Counted from the stretch's first letter, positions 1 to 8,370 are shown. The stretch: DNA of 34,151 bases from Flavobacteriaceae bacterium (GCA_027490305.1 JAIXYI010000080.1:1-34151); one strand, 5' to 3'. Notes: a model not told the origin generated them from the letters alone. Program-made: numbers and translations.

Positions 1-10
1 AAGGATGAGC

Positions 11-45
11 GATCATAGTTCATAGTTCATTGTTCATAGTTAACG
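11..45. repeat. Heptamer array, GTTCATA family
   Basis: Five consecutive 7-bp units are seen, gatcata, gttcata, gttcatt, gttcata and gttaacg. They lie in the non-coding left edge of the window. This is one of several unrelated heptamer families in the intergenic regions here. Confidence 0.75.
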
Positions 46-160
46 TGAGTATAAACGCTGTCCTGAAAACGTCAAACAAAACCTGTCCTGTTCTGACTAA
101 AGGGTACATTTCCTATAAAAAGTCAAACCGGTAGTTGTATTTTCTCGCGTGAACCCCTCT

Positions 161-223
161 AACTCAAAACTCAACACTCAAAACTCAACACTCAAAACTC
201 AACACTCAACCCTCAACCCCAAA
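161..223. repeat. Heptamer array, AACTCAA family
   Basis: Nine 7-bp units run in register, alternating AACTCAA and CACTCAA and decaying to CCCTCAA and CCCCAAA. The array continues in degenerate form to about 245, directly before the first possible start codon of the PycTM-like gene. The rest of bases 1-249 holds no convincing gene. Confidence 0.85.
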
Positions 224-249
224 ACTCCTTCTCCAACTCTCACCATTAA

Positions 250-1563
250 ATGCGATATTTGTGTCACTGCGGGAACGGCACGTCGCGCATCCCAAAGCAA
301 ACTAAATTCCTGACCGTGAGAACCGACACCCAAAACACCACGATTAGCCAGGTTCGTGAGTATGCGTTTGAAATCTTAGATAAGCACGCAGACATCAACC
401 GGTATACCAATATCAACCGGCTCTTCCGTGTGGAAAAGAATATCCAGACCATCCTCCGGCACGACCGCCTGCACGACCTCGACGAAGACGCGTTGTACCT
501 TGCCAATTACATCGTTAACATCGAACAAGGGCAGGCCAACCAGTTCAACCTCGATTTTTCAAAAGAATCTCAGTTTGTAGACGCCACGGTGGCCAGGCTG
601 CAGGAAAAGTTCGGACTCGACGAAGGGGTTCTCGAAAAAGCCCGGCAAATCGCCATCGAATCGTTGCCCACGGGCGAGGCACAGAAGCCAGAATCAAAAG
701 TGCTGTCGGATGCCCTGATCATGGACTTCACCGGCGACGGCGGACGCGAACGGATGAAAAACCTCTATGAGCAGATCATCCTCCGCGACTTCAGCCTGTC
801 GAAGGAAAGCTGGTACGACATCCTGCTGCCGCTATTGGAACGTTCCGACATCCATACCGAATTCGGGAAGGCGGAAATCGAACCCGGACTCGCCAAACTC
901 GCGAAATCCCTGCGGAAGGAACGAAAAGACATCGAAGACACGAAATCGCGCGCCATCGAACGCGAACTGGCCATTTCCGAAGAAGAAATCAAGCAACTCA
1001 AAAAGGAAATCAGTAAGGCCAAAGGCCGTGACGACCGCGGAATCCAAACCCTGTTCCGGAACATCTCCCGAAACCACTACACCCTCAACCAGATGGTCGA
1101 CGGAAAGGCCAATATCATGATTACCGTCAATTCCATCATCCTCTCGCTGATCTTAGGGGGCAGTATGGGGACTATCCAGGAAGACAACCTCGTCCGCTAC
1201 ATCCCGTTTTTCCTGCTTGGCGGCGTCAACATCGTCTCGATCATCTTTGCCGTACTGGCGATCACGCCGGTGAAAACGCAGGGGAATTTCACCGAGGATG
1301 AGGTGCGGAACAAACAAGGCAACCTGCTTTATTTCGGGAACTTCCATAACATGAGCTACCGCGATTTCGAATGGGGCTTCCTGCAGATGCTCAGTGACCG
1401 CGATTACCTCTACGGTTCCATGATCCGGGATTATTACTACCAGGCACAGGGACTCGAACGGAAATACCGCCTTCTCCGCGCCTCCCTTTACGTGTTTTTC
1501 ATCGGACTTTCACTCGCGATGGTCCTCCAGGGTGTCCTCAAACTTATAGAACTCACCGCGTAG
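250..1563 (+). CDS. Pycsar-effector-like membrane protein (PycTM/DUF5706) with degenerate HD domain
   Basis: The C-terminal part matches my recollection of the PycTM (formerly DUF5706) effector domain: a basic amphipathic stretch near residues 262-276, the family signature around GKANIMITVNSIILS (285-299), and hydrophobic segments at about 286-305, 313-339 and 411-433. In Pycsar anti-phage systems such proteins disrupt the inner membrane on binding a cyclic pyrimidine nucleotide. Residues 35-230 align by eye with the HD phosphohydrolase domain that precedes PycTM in flavobacterial homologues. The metal ligands look lost: the YHNxxHT-like site reads YTNINRL (52-58) and the HD pair reads VN (89-90). 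A charged, probably coiled region spans 215-258. No nucleotide cyclase is adjacent. Residues 1-22 look unlike the family, so GTG at 316 is an alternative start. The next gene begins 1 bp after the stop, implying co-transcription. Confidence 0.75.
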   Translation: MRYLCHCGNGTSRIPKQTKFLTVRTDTQNTTISQVREYAFEILDKHADINRYTNINRLFRVEKNIQTILRHDRLHDLDEDALYLANYIVNIEQGQANQFNLDFSKESQFVDATVARLQEKFGLDEGVLEKARQIAIESLPTGEAQKPESKVLSDALIMDFTGDGGRERMKNLYEQIILRDFSLSKESWYDILLPLLERSDIHTEFGKAEIEPGLAKLAKSLRKERKDIEDTKSRAIERELAISEEEIKQLKKEISKAKGRDDRGIQTLFRNISRNHYTLNQMVDGKANIMITVNSIILSLILGGSMGTIQEDNLVRYIPFFLLGGVNIVSIIFAVLAITPVKTQGNFTEDEVRNKQGNLLYFGNFHNMSYRDFEWGFLQMLSDRDYLYGSMIRDYYYQAQGLERKYRLLRASLYVFFIGLSLAMVLQGVLKLIELTA

Positions 1564-1564
1564 C

Positions 1565-4500
1565 ATGAGACCGTTTTCTGTTATAGCAGTCGGTTGGGCC
1601 TTGTGCCTGGTGGGGCGTGCATCGGCTCAGCAAACGCCTGTGGCCATGGCGGAGAAAACAACCGCAAGCGATGCTGTGAGGGTCGCCCACCGTTTTTACC
1701 TGATCGGTGATGCCGGTAACGCCGAACCCGGCGCCGCTCCGACGGCCCTGACCCGGATGTCACAGGCCCTACAGGCGGAAACGCTTCCGGCTACGGTGTT
1801 GTTCCTCGGCGACAATTGCTATCCCGCCGGACTGCCCAAAAAAGAGCACCCGAAACGCGAACAGGCCGAGTTCCGCCTCGATGCCCAGATCAATGCAGTA
1901 AAGAATTTCAAAGGAAAAGTGGTGTTCATCCCCGGTAACCACGACTGGTATAGCAACGGCGTGAAAGGATTGCGCCGCGAGGAAGACTTCATCGAAGACC
2001 GGTTAGGGAACAAATCCTTCATGCCCTCTAATGGCTGCCCGTTGACTACCTTTACTGTCGGAGACGATGTCGTCGTGATCGTAGTTGACAGCCAATGGTA
2101 CCTCACCGATTGGAACGACGACCCTGATATCAACAAAGGTTGTGACGTCAACACCCGCAAACGGTTTGTCGAGGAGTTCCTGCATGAAATTCGCAAAGCC
2201 CGCGGAAAGACAACGATAGTTGCCCTGCATCACCCCATGTTCACCAACGGTCCGCACGGTGGTTATTATGGCGCTAAAAGCCACTTGCTGCCCGCGCCCG
2301 TTATTGGTTCGCTTTTCACCGTACTGCGGCGCACCAGCGGCCTGAATGAAGCTGACCTGCAATATAAGTACTACCGCGAGCTCCAGCAATTTCTCACCGC
2401 TGCGGCCCAGCAGAACGACCGGGTGGTGTTTGTATCCGGACACGAACACAACCTGCAATACATCACCAAAGACAACCTGAGGCAGATCGTCAGCGGCGCA
2501 GGTTCGAAATCGTCGCCCGTACCAAAGAATGTCGGCACCGACTTTGCCGCCGCCGTACCCGGGTATGCCGTGCTCGACATCCGCGAAGACGGCTCTGTCG
2601 ACCTCGAATTCGTTAAGTCGGATACAAACGAAGTCCTGTTCCGGCAGAACATCCTCGAGGCTCCGTTACCCCAAACAACCGAAGCGGTCACCCATCCGAT
2701 TCTGTCCAATGTAAAAGCGCAGATCTATTCCACGGACGAGACCACGAAAGGGCCTACCTATCGGTTCCTGTGGGGCGAACGTTTCCGCAAACTGTATGGA
2801 GAACCCGTCGAAGCCGATATCGCGCACCTCGATACCCTTTTGGGTGGACTCGAACCGTTCCGTATGGGCGGCGGGAACCAATCGCGTTCGTTGTTTCTTA
2901 GGTCGTCCTCCGGCCGCGAATATGTGATACGGGCCTTGCGGAAAAGCGCGACACAATACCTGCAGTCGAGCGTATTCAAAAAACAGTACATACAAGACAA
3001 ACTATCCGGAACCAAAGTAGAAGCGCTCGTCAACGATGTCTTCACCGGCTCGTATCCTTATGCGCCTATCGTGGCCAGCGAACTGAGCGAAGCCGCCGGA
3101 TTGCCGCACTTCCATCCGCGGATACTCTACGTGCCGAAACAGCCGCGGTTGGGCCGGTTCAACGCCCAGTTCGGCGACGAGCTTTGTCTGCTTGAAGAAC
3201 GCAGCGACCCCGACGGGATGGAAAAGGGGAGTGGCTACACGGGCGAGAGCATCGGAACCTATGACGTATTGGAGAAAATCCAGAAAGACCGCAAAAGCCG
3301 CATTGACGAAGAAACCTACATCCGCACCCGACTATTCGATATGCTCATCGGCGACTGGGACCGCCACCAGGACCAATGGCGCTGGCTGGAAGTCAAACAG
3401 CCCGACGGAACCAAGTTCGTACCGCTGGCTCGCGACCGCGACCAAGCATTCTCGCGTATGTCAGACGGTTTTCTGCTGGGGGCAGCGGTGCGGCTCATTC
3501 CTGCGGCGAAACTACTACGGAAATACGAAGGGAATCTATTGGATGTAAAAGGCTTCAACCGCGAGGCCTACCCATTGGATGTCGCTTTCTGCGTCACGTC
3601 GGATGAGGCCGTCTGGCAACAGCAGGCCGAACGGCTGCAACAGGCCCTCACCGATGACGTCATCGAGGGCGCTTTTGAAACGCTGCCCGCAGGTGCCGAT
3701 ACCGATTCAAGGACGCAGCTCAAACAACTGTTGAAAGAACGACGCGCACATTTGACCGAAATTGCCAAACGCTATTACGACGTGGTGTCGCGGGTAAAAG
3801 TCGTGACGGGTTCAGAGAAGGCGGATGTGTTTCGACTCACATGCGATCCGTCAGGTAATGTAACCGTATCACTTAGCCGCGCGAATGCAGCAGAAGGTGC
3901 CACTCCGGCGGTGCAACTCGTCGCCGATGCGAAGCAGACAAAAGAAATTTGGTTGTATGGACTCGACGGTGCCGACCGGTTTGAAGTCACGGGCAAAAGC
4001 CACGACATCCGTATCCGGATGATCGGCGGGCGAGATGAAGACACGTATAACGTCGACGATGCAAAAAACATCCGGATCTACGATTACGTCTCTGAGAAGA
4101 ATACGGCTACGAACGCCCGCATCCTTCGAACCGATACGTATGAAGTGAACGTGTACGACCTGTATAAAATACGCACGGCGACCAACCAAATCATTCCGTC
4201 CATTGGGTTCAACCCCGACGATGGCGTCAAGATCGGCGTGACCGACACCTACACGCGGTATGGTTTCCAGCGTAACCCCTTCAGCGAGCAACACACCCTC
4301 AGGGCCAATGTGTATTTCGCCACCGGGGGCTTCGAGGCCAGTTACCGCCTGGAAGTCGCGAATGTCATTGGCGATACCAATTTCCAGGTGCGGGCAGGTG
4401 TACAGAGCCCGAATTTCACCAACAACTTTTTCGGCTACGGCAACCGTTCCGAGAATCCGGATGACGAAAGAGGGATGGATTACAACCGCGTGCGGATTCG

Positions 4501-5221
4501 CAGTGCCTATGTGAGCCCGGGCCTCGTGCGCCGCGGACGCCTTGACACCACCGTCGAACTCGGACTCACAGCCGAACGTTTTACCATCGAAAACACCTCC
4601 GGACGCCTGGTAGAGACGTACTTTGCCGGTCAGCCCGATGTATTTGAAAGTAAGACATTCGTCGGTGCGAACGCCCTTTTCCGCTATGAGAACGTCGACA
4701 ACAAAGCCTATCCAACCCTCGGCATCATGGCCTCATTGGAGGGTGGTTTCCGTAAGTCGGTGGAAGGCCCGCAGAAAGACATTACGTATATCATACCGAC
4801 CCTCAGCATCGACCACCGCCTGCTGCCTTCGGGCGACCTGGTGCTGGCGACGCTACTCAAGGCCAAAATCAACTTCAACAATGCCTACGAGTTGTACCAG
4901 GCGGCTTCCATCGGCGGCATAGACGGCCTCCGCGGCTACCGCAACCAGCGCTTCACCGGAAAATCATCCTTCTACCAAAACACCGACCTACGCTATAGTT
5001 TCCGCCAGGTCCGAACTGAAATACTGCCCGTCCGTTACGGCCTTTTCGCCGGTTTCGACTATGGCCGCGTATGGCTCGACGGCGAACATTCCCGCCAATG
5101 GCACACTTCCGCCGGCGGTGGCTTTTTCCTCAACGGCTCGGAACTCATCAGCGCCCAGATCGGGTTATTCAATGGGGACGATGGGAACCGCTTGGCGTTT
5201 AGTTTGGGGTTTACGTTTTGA
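1565..5221 (+). CDS. Secreted metallophosphoesterase / kinase-like / outer-membrane beta-barrel protein
   Basis: This 1218-aa protein starts with a signal peptide (about 1-21). A calcineurin-like metallophosphoesterase follows, with GDAG (48-51), LGDN (81-84), GNHDW (124-128), LHHP (221-224) and GHEH (292-295), a complete metal-ligand set. Residues about 380-660 form a second domain with a candidate nucleotide-binding Lys near VIRALRK (454-460), GDWDRHQDQW (596-605) and ARDRDQAF (622-629). These resemble the catalytic Asp and metal-binding Asp of CotH/FAM20/HipA-type kinases, but this is an inference. From about 920 to the end it is rich in amphipathic beta strands and ends in a terminal-Phe strand (SLGFTF), typical of Omp85/surface-antigen barrels. 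The protein is probably anchored in the outer membrane. It starts 1 bp after the PycTM-like gene and is likely in the same operon. The substrate is unknown. Confidence 0.85.
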   Translation: MRPFSVIAVGWALCLVGRASAQQTPVAMAEKTTASDAVRVAHRFYLIGDAGNAEPGAAPTALTRMSQALQAETLPATVLFLGDNCYPAGLPKKEHPKREQAEFRLDAQINAVKNFKGKVVFIPGNHDWYSNGVKGLRREEDFIEDRLGNKSFMPSNGCPLTTFTVGDDVVVIVVDSQWYLTDWNDDPDINKGCDVNTRKRFVEEFLHEIRKARGKTTIVALHHPMFTNGPHGGYYGAKSHLLPAPVIGSLFTVLRRTSGLNEADLQYKYYRELQQFLTAAAQQNDRVVFVSGHEHNLQYITKDNLRQIVSGAGSKSSPVPKNVGTDFAAAVPGYAVLDIREDGSVDLEFVKSDTNEVLFRQNILEAPLPQTTEAVTHPILSNVKAQIYSTDETTKGPTYRFLWGERFRKLYGEPVEADIAHLDTLLGGLEPFRMGGGNQSRSLFLRSSSGREYVIRALRKSATQYLQSSVFKKQYIQDKLSGTKVEALVNDVFTGSYPYAPIVASELSEAAGLPHFHPRILYVPKQPRLGRFNAQFGDELCLLEERSDPDGMEKGSGYTGESIGTYDVLEKIQKDRKSRIDEETYIRTRLFDMLIGDWDRHQDQWRWLEVKQPDGTKFVPLARDRDQAFSRMSDGFLLGAAVRLIPAAKLLRKYEGNLLDVKGFNREAYPLDVAFCVTSDEAVWQQQAERLQQALTDDVIEGAFETLPAGADTDSRTQLKQLLKERRAHLTEIAKRYYDVVSRVKVVTGSEKADVFRLTCDPSGNVTVSLSRANAAEGATPAVQLVADAKQTKEIWLYGLDGADRFEVTGKSHDIRIRMIGGRDEDTYNVDDAKNIRIYDYVSEKNTATNARILRTDTYEVNVYDLYKIRTATNQIIPSIGFNPDDGVKIGVTDTYTRYGFQRNPFSEQHTLRANVYFATGGFEASYRLEVANVIGDTNFQVRAGVQSPNFTNNFFGYGNRSENPDDERGMDYNRVRIRSAYVSPGLVRRGRLDTTVELGLTAERFTIENTSGRLVETYFAGQPDVFESKTFVGANALFRYENVDNKAYPTLGIMASLEGGFRKSVEGPQKDITYIIPTLSIDHRLLPSGDLVLATLLKAKINFNNAYELYQAASIGGIDGLRGYRNQRFTGKSSFYQNTDLRYSFRQVRTEILPVRYGLFAGFDYGRVWLDGEHSRQWHTSAGGGFFLNGSELISAQIGLFNGDDGNRLAFSLGFTF

Positions 5222-5287
5222 GGGGATTTAAAGTGAAGCGGAGGGAAATTCGAATTCGGAGAATGTAGTGTTGTTCGCCGCGTGAAC

Positions 5288-6076
5288 TCATAGGTATTGA
5301 GTGATATCTTCAGGTTTTAAGCACCTGATTTTGATATCGCGTTTGAGAATATTTATTGCCATTATCCTGCTCTTTATTTTTTTAAACTTTGGATTAATTA
5401 TGACAATTTCTTTTAAGCGGTTATTCGTCAAAATGGCTGAACATAGGTTCTGACACAACTCAGCATCTAAAGGGTCCAATGAGATTCCGTAGAGTATTAT
5501 TCTACTCGCGGATGCTAGTAAGTTAATTGATATTAAATGGTTAAGTCCAAAGTTCTTATTTTCTTCATTAGTTCGATAATTCTCCTGTGTCGTTTCTGAC
5601 GGTAAATATAGATGTTCGGCATATTCGAAGCTTCCATGGATATGAACGCACCTAATATCTGTATTGAGTTCCATCTGCCTAAAAAACTCGGCGACCTTCA
5701 GGTCAATTACATTATCCCAGTTTGTGGAAATCAGTGCAATTCCGGAGTTCGGCTCTGAAACCACTTTCCTAAGAATTTCCACAAATTCCTTTCGCGGCTT
5801 TAATAGGCCAGATTCTTGCGCAACGCTGATTTCCTCGCAGATTGCCCGTTTTAAAGTTAGCGTGTCTTTGAGCGTCACTTTCAAAGCCATTTTTGCTTTA
5901 TCAACGGGAATTTTCGAGTACGCCCTAAGTAGATATATATAGTTGGCAAATAGTGTATTAGCACCGTAAATATCAACATCGTTATCCATCACTTTTTTGA
6001 ACGCACACAATATGGGCGACCAAGCATTTTCTACCGCTCCGGCACCAACTATTATAAGAGTATTATTTTTTTCCAT
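5288..6076 (-). CDS. SIR2-like (putative NAD-hydrolysing) protein
   Basis: The 262-aa protein carries hallmarks of the SIR2-like family: an N-terminal Rossmann-type glycine motif GAGA (11-14), STNWD (117-121, candidate catalytic Asn119 and Asp121), IHGS (146-149, candidate His147) and LYGISLDPLDAEL (185-197). In known bacterial immune proteins (ThsA, DSR, SIR2-pAgo) such domains hydrolyse NAD+ once activated. There is no obvious second domain, so activation would have to come from a partner. ATG at 6076 was preferred over TTG at 6094 because the protein then begins just before the Rossmann strand. It is the last gene of an AT-rich three-gene minus-strand cassette, 65 bp after the preceding stop. 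NADase activity is not shown. Confidence 0.72.
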   Translation of the reverse strand: MEKNNTLIIVGAGAVENAWSPILCAFKKVMDNDVDIYGANTLFANYIYLLRAYSKIPVDKAKMALKVTLKDTLTLKRAICEEISVAQESGLLKPRKEFVEILRKVVSEPNSGIALISTNWDNVIDLKVAEFFRQMELNTDIRCVHIHGSFEYAEHLYLPSETTQENYRTNEENKNFGLNHLISINLLASASRIILYGISLDPLDAELCQNLCSAILTNNRLKEIVIINPKFKKIKSRIMAINILKRDIKIRCLKPEDITQYL

Positions 6077-6141
6077 GTAGTGATCACCGTTCAACTTTTT
6101 ACTATATACATTTTACTTTGTGGCGCAATTAGTTTTGTTCG

Positions 6142-7071
6142 TCAAATGACGATAGATTCTATACAATTTCGAACAGCTGCACTAAATGGTGCCTTAATGT
6201 CAATAATTTTCATAATTCGGTCAATACGGTCCAATTCGTTAATTTCTTTGAATTCGTTAAAATATTTACGTCGTGTTGCTTGATGAAATTTATCCTCAAA
6301 ATTTCGAAATGACACAATCCGACTCAAAACCAAGTCGGTAACCAAATCACGCAGATAAAGGTCTTGGAGTTTTTTTTCAAGACTAGACAGTTCTAGAAAT
6401 TCCGACACAAAATGGTCGCTCTGTTCTTTAAATAACCAAATATAAAAAGTGGCGACTTTTTCTTGATATGTATTCAAGACTTCAAATAAATCGAAACTTG
6501 GATGTTTGGTTCTGAGAAACTTCTTTGATTCAGTTTTCCATCCAGAGAATTTGAGTAGTTCTGCAGTCGATATCCTTAGCGTGATATTTGATTTTATACT
6601 GTACGCCTTTTGTTGGAAGGTCATTTCGGGTAGCCTAAAATGCTGGATATATTGCCTAAAATCTTTTATAAAGGAGCTAAGCGGACTTTGGGCAAATACT
6701 GTTTGAACATTGTCTTTATAACTCTTGAGTTCATTTTCTCCATGGAAATATTTAATGTAGATTCTGGTGTGATCTACAAGTGACATTGCCGATGCTAAAT
6801 AATTATGAACAAGTCTCTTTGTTTCAATGTTTGCGTCCTTTCTCAAATGCGTTGACTGAAAGTTACAGTGGCTTTCAATTTCGGAGTAGTTCTTTTTCAG
6901 TATCGACAACGATTCTTCAATCATCTTCATTTCTCTTAAAAATGATGAGGCAAAACAATTTTCGATTTGATACTTTAGGTCGGAATAAGCTTCTTGACTC
7001 ATAAATTGCAATTGATTGGAGGCTGACCCAAGTTCGTTGAGAGGGAGAGTTCGTCCATCTCCTCTGCTCAA
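6142..7071 (-). CDS. Helical protein with HEPN-like Rx4H motif, unknown function
   Basis: I do not recognise a named family. The protein (309 aa from TTG at 7071, or 286 aa from ATG at 7002) is almost entirely alpha-helical and charged, with no signal peptide or membrane segment. The most striking part is SSFIKDFRQYIQHFRLP (about 132-148), which contains Arg139-x4-His144. HEPN ribonucleases use an Rx4-6H motif in a helix, so this could be an RNase toxin, but one motif is weak support. The frame stays open upstream of 7071 to a stop at 7150-7152 without an ATG, so the start is uncertain. It sits between the TIR-like and SIR2-like genes in the same orientation with short gaps, suggesting a functional unit. 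Confidence 0.65.
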   Translation of the reverse strand: MSRGDGRTLPLNELGSASNQLQFMSQEAYSDLKYQIENCFASSFLREMKMIEESLSILKKNYSEIESHCNFQSTHLRKDANIETKRLVHNYLASAMSLVDHTRIYIKYFHGENELKSYKDNVQTVFAQSPLSSFIKDFRQYIQHFRLPEMTFQQKAYSIKSNITLRISTAELLKFSGWKTESKKFLRTKHPSFDLFEVLNTYQEKVATFYIWLFKEQSDHFVSEFLELSSLEKKLQDLYLRDLVTDLVLSRIVSFRNFEDKFHQATRRKYFNEFKEINELDRIDRIMKIIDIKAPFSAAVRNCIESIVI

Positions 7072-7144
7072 AGCGAAGTGATGTAGCCCAATCGACGTCG
7101 TTTTATCACACCAACAATGACGATTAACCGCTGTGAACGAAGGA

Positions 7145-7999
7145 TTAATCTAGATATTCTATTTTTAGAAAATAGTCTCTCGTTCCATGTGGAGAAAACA
7201 CGCGAAGAGTTATTTCCTGATCTTCTTGATACGTCAAAACAGGATTTTTATAAATAGTATCGTCGCGCTTAAGGACTTTAGGCTCAAGTATGGCTTGAAA
7301 ATCTACATAACCATTTGGATATAAAATATCTTCTATAATTGGATACATATGAAGAAGTCTTCCATCGGGAAGTTCAATAGTTTTTAAAGTATAAGGCCAT
7401 CGGAAACTAGGATAATTTATATCTGTGATAATGCCAACTCTATAATCGCCGGGCGCAAGGGTGTCGAATGACTTATTGTGAAGCAAAAAATTTAAATCTG
7501 GAACTGATCCTTTTTTTACGAAATGGACTACGTTTGGCTTGGTTAAACTATCATTTTTCAAAAAGATGTCCAATTGAATGTTTTGAATCGTTTCGGATAA
7601 CGCGTCATTTTCAATAAACCATTTGACACGAGTTGTTAGTTCATCTTTTAAAAAAGTTATTTTATTGTCATAGATTATGTGTGGATAGTGTTTTAGATCG
7701 AAAGGGATATCAGCAGAGTTTTTTGTCAACAAAATAGTTTTCTTTCCAATTGCATGAGCATATCCAACTTCGTAAAATACATTGGGATTTCTGCCCGTCA
7801 TATCAGCAATCACAATATCAGCTTTGGAGATTTGATTGTAAATCCGGTCTAAAATTGATTCATTAAATATTTGCTCATCAACCCGTTCACAATATGCTCC
7901 CGCATCAATACAACTTTGCTTTATACCTAACTTATAAATGTCGTTAAATTCTTCATCAAATGGCATAAGTACAAAGCAGAATTTTTTTGGTGTAGTCAT
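7145..7999 (-). CDS. Nucleoside 2-deoxyribosyltransferase / TIR-like domain protein with C-terminal beta domain
   Basis: Residues 1-125 have the flavodoxin-like fold signature of the nucleoside deoxyribosyltransferase / TIR-like superfamily: CFVLMPFDEEF (8-18), CERVDEQIF (37-45), SKADIVIADMTGRNPN (58-73) and VFYEVGYAHAIGKKT (74-88). Glu77 is the expected N-glycosidase nucleophile. Such domains cleave glycosidic bonds of nucleotides or NAD, or generate signals in defence systems. Residues about 130-284 are beta-rich and match nothing I recognise; they may sense or bind a partner. ATG at 7999 was chosen because an AAAGG ribosome-binding sequence lies a few bases upstream; an upstream TTG at 8026 would overlap the expected transcription start. 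First gene of the AT-rich cassette. Confidence 0.72.
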   Translation of the reverse strand: MTTPKKFCFVLMPFDEEFNDIYKLGIKQSCIDAGAYCERVDEQIFNESILDRIYNQISKADIVIADMTGRNPNVFYEVGYAHAIGKKTILLTKNSADIPFDLKHYPHIIYDNKITFLKDELTTRVKWFIENDALSETIQNIQLDIFLKNDSLTKPNVVHFVKKGSVPDLNFLLHNKSFDTLAPGDYRVGIITDINYPSFRWPYTLKTIELPDGRLLHMYPIIEDILYPNGYVDFQAILEPKVLKRDDTIYKNPVLTYQEDQEITLRVFSPHGTRDYFLKIEYLD

Positions 8000-8030
8000 T
8001 TGTTCGCCTTTTAATATTGGACACAATTCC

Positions 8031-8038
8031 CAAATATA
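8031..8038 (-). promoter_or_regulatory. Candidate -7 box for the TIR/HEPN/SIR2-like cassette
   Basis: On the minus strand the sequence TATATTTG matches the Bacteroidota -7 consensus TAnnTTTG. It lies about 32 bp before the ATG at 7999, leaving a short leader that contains the AAAGG site. No clear -33 TTG was found at the usual distance. Confidence 0.45.
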
Positions 8039-8181
8039 CGAATATACCGTCCCGATCTTTAGAAAACCGATTCTATGACTAACAGGGCATAATTGGTTTA
8101 AAATCAGAGTTAGGTATTGGAAAGGGCAGATAGTTAAAACGCTCTATGCCCACCTAACCACCCAACCCCATACCCCAAAGA

Positions 8182-8216
8182 AATTGACAATTGATAATTG
8201 ACAATTGATAATTGAA
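8182..8216. repeat. Heptamer array, AATTGAC/AATTGAT family
   Basis: Five 7-bp units alternate aattgac, aattgat, aattgac, aattgat, aattgaa. The array lies in the 361-bp gap between the AT-rich cassette and the XRE gene. Apart from this array, the compound element at 8261-8370 and the candidate -7 box, I see nothing in that gap; short reading frames there are translations of repeats. Confidence 0.85.
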
Positions 8217-8260
8217 ATGGAGACCTCTTCGTGCCGGCTGGCTGGTATAAACGCAATAGG

Positions 8261-8370
8261 CAATCCAAAACCCAAAACTCAACACCCAAAATCCAACTCC
8301 CTCCAAAAGACAAAACGCCCAGCGAGAAGGAACCCCCACTCAACACTCAAAACCCAACCCTCAAAACTCC
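8261..8370. repeat. Compound dispersed repeat, copy 1 (heptamers plus 36-bp core)
   Basis: CCAAAAC/CTCAACA-type heptamers flank a non-heptameric core at about 8301-8336 that starts CTCCAAAAGACAAAACG and ends in a GGAACCCCC-like run. Nearly the same order and sequence recur at 12290-12409. The right end overlaps the last codons and the TGA stop of the minus-strand XRE gene. Confidence 0.8.

Noticed and set aside
250..5221. Complete Pycsar system
   Set aside because: Only an effector-like gene is present; no PycC cyclase is found in the window.
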